DNA of 16,183 bases, from NCBI GenBank assembly GCA_964523735.1, contig CAZFYZ010000085.1, positions 1 through 16,183 on the forward strand, in the 5' to 3' direction. Position numbers and translations under genes: made by a program. Below are positions 15,029 to 16,183 of the stretch, piece after piece; the first letter of the stretch is position 1, and every line of letters starts with the position of its first letter. The DNA is from CAZFYZ01 sp964523735 (lineage in GTDB: Bacteria > Armatimonadota > UBA5829). Under the pieces are notes generated by a model. The model was not told where the DNA came from. It saw nothing but the letters and a program-made list of their open reading frames with translations, and ran no database searches.

Positions 15029-15840
15029 TTGGTGATCGCCCTGCTTCTCTTCAGCAGCGTCGGTTGGGCTGAGCCCGTCACAGAAGTGTGCCGGATTCGC
15101 GTCGAGAACCGGAAGACGGGTGTTGTGCAGGTCAGCCTCGACCGGGGCCAGAGCTATCAGGCTGTAGGACAGGTCACTCACCCCGCGAATGCTCGGATCA
15201 TTGGCTTCGCCGCCGCCTCATACACTCCGGATGGTACGGTCGCAGCAACCGCTGTTCACGGCATACGAATCAAGACAGGGCGCGAGACGCTGAAGACCGG
15301 CAAAGCCCAGATGCCGTTGATGTTCAGCATCGTTCCCTCGCAGTTCGCGAAGACGCCAAGGGGCTACGGCGGGCATATCCCGCGATCTTCGGCCATCATT
15401 ACCGATATCCCCGCCGGGCACGCCATCTTCCGCAACCAGTCTCCCTATGTCGGAAACCCCGTGTTCGTCGAGCGTGACCACAGCCTGAGGCCAATGCCAC
15501 AGGACTACACACCGGCTGTTGGCGACACCTTCGTGATCCTCGTTCAGCGGCCCGAGCGGATGCCAGTTTCCATCGAGTTCGAGAACAAAGGCGGAGGACA
15601 GGTGACTGAACACTTCGCCGACGGCACGAGCCAGGTGATCGCGAAAGTCCTCCGGCCCGTGCACGGTACGGGGCGCTACGACGGGACGACCTATACAGGC
15701 GTGGGTGCCATCAACACCAACCACGGCGGAGTGATAACCATCTCCACCGCTCCCAACTCTCCCTCATCAACGCCCGAAGGCGGCCCGGACGAAACTCGTG
15801 GCGGGTTTATGATCCAGCCCTATTTCCACGTGGTCGAGCA
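15029..15840 (+). CDS. Secreted protein of unknown function, N-terminal part (gap follows)
   Basis: The frame encodes an export signal: a basic n-region (KIRKRESKKS), a hydrophobic core (LWAFLVIALLLFSSV) and a probable cut after GWA. The n-region lies upstream of the first usual start codons (TTG 15029, GTG 15032), which fall inside the hydrophobic core. The likely true start is an ACG at 14981, with AAGGGG (14968-14973) 7 nt upstream. The mature part is rich in beta-type sequence, Gly, Thr and Pro (for example RPVHGTGRYDGTTYTGVGA). No family was recognised. The reading frame enters the 10-N gap at 15841, and the stop at 15869-15871 in this frame is an artefact of the placeholder length. The likely site of action is the periplasm or outside the cell. 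Confidence 0.75.
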
Positions 15841-15850
15841 NNNNNNNNNN
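15841..15850. other. Assembly gap (10 N) in the secreted-protein gene
   Basis: Ten N separate two parts of what looks like one gene. The open frame changes from codon phase 2 to phase 1 across it, so the true gap must be 2 mod 3 bases if the gene is continuous. Ten is therefore a placeholder. Confidence 0.99.
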
Positions 15851-15852
15851 AC

Positions 15853-16183
15853 GAGACCTCGCCGCAAGTGATGGTCGTGGGGGCCCCGGACAGGTCAGGC
15901 GTGCGCCTGGAGGGCACTGCACCGCTCTTCGGAGGCTACATCAACCTCACTCGCTATCCCGAAAAGTCGGCTTGCTCCTATCGCGCCGAGATCAAGATCG
16001 ACGACAGCGAGTGGGAACCCGTTCCCAAGCTCATCGGCAAGATCGACAATGCGTTCACCGCGAAGTTCCTCACCGACTACCTCGCTGGACAAGGCTTGTA
16101 TCGGGAGCTGAAACAAGGTGTGACGGCAATCCGGCTGCTCTTCCCGGAGCCGGACGAAAAGCTCCTTACCCAGGACCTATCCG
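15853..16183 (+). CDS. Continuation of the secreted protein, 3' partial
   Basis: From 15853 to the window end one frame stays open for 110 codons (ETSPQVMVVGAPDRSG...). The composition is typical of an extracellular beta-rich domain: YINLTRYPEKSACSYRAEIKIDD and WEPVPKLIGKID read here in two segments. It has no start of its own near the gap and reads naturally on from the preceding gene. No family was recognised. The last part is LFPEPDEKLLTQDLS, cut by the window edge. Other frames here, including a minus-strand one at 15895-16116, are less protein-like. Confidence 0.65.

Overview
The window is a 16.2 kb piece of a draft bacterial scaffold of moderately high GC. It contains two 10-base N runs (2770-2779 and 15841-15850). 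There are no rRNA or tRNA genes, CRISPR arrays, IS elements or phage genes, and no gene-free stretch exceeds about 300 bases. The mix of genes suggests an uncultured, environmental, free-living bacterium: bacterioferritin, rhomboid-TPR, an unclassified TIM-barrel glycosidase-like protein, a Memo-like protein, HD-GYP, and a sulfatase/phosphatase-superfamily protein with an FGGGT motif. Armatimonadota or a Planctomycetes-like lineage would fit, but this is an impression with no phylogenetic marker behind it.

Layout. A plus-strand alkaline-phosphatase-superfamily gene (60-1178) converges on a minus-strand series read from 5535 down to 1197: membrane metallophosphoesterase, glycosidase-like protein, rhomboid-TPR protein, bacterioferritin. 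The gaps are 6, 69 and 55 nt, and the rhomboid gene also appears to have its own promoter. Divergent from this series is a two-gene cassette of an excisionase-type HTH protein and a PIN-domain protein (5681-6405), probably a VapBC-like toxin-antitoxin pair. Its upstream region carries palindromes and a near-consensus -10. Next come minus-strand ftcD (glutamate formimidoyltransferase) and an HD-GYP phosphodiesterase, then plus-strand acyl-CoA dehydrogenase. A hairpin and a 30-codon ORF lie between the dehydrogenase and a 690-aa membrane M48 metallopeptidase. A minus-strand pair follows: a Memo-like protein (AmmeMemoRadiSam system protein B) and an amidohydrolase/uronate-isomerase-like protein. 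Last on the plus strand are a single-pass membrane coiled-coil protein and a secreted protein that is broken by a gap and runs off the window.

How the genes fit together. Most are housekeeping or stress functions without a shared pathway. The supportable units are the HTH-PIN pair (4-nt GTGA overlap), the phosphoesterase/glycosidase-like pair (ribosome-binding site overlapping the upstream stop), and the Memo/uronate-isomerase-like pair (17-nt gap). I see no clear new defence or mobile system. The most unusual observations are the uronate-isomerase-like protein that lacks expected metal ligands beside a Memo protein, a phosphoesterase with GNWD in place of GNHD, short dispersed-type repeats that reach into coding sequence and abut a promoter, a probable leaderless rhomboid transcript, a coupled micro-ORF/hairpin ahead of the M48 gene, and an apparent ACG start codon for the last gene.
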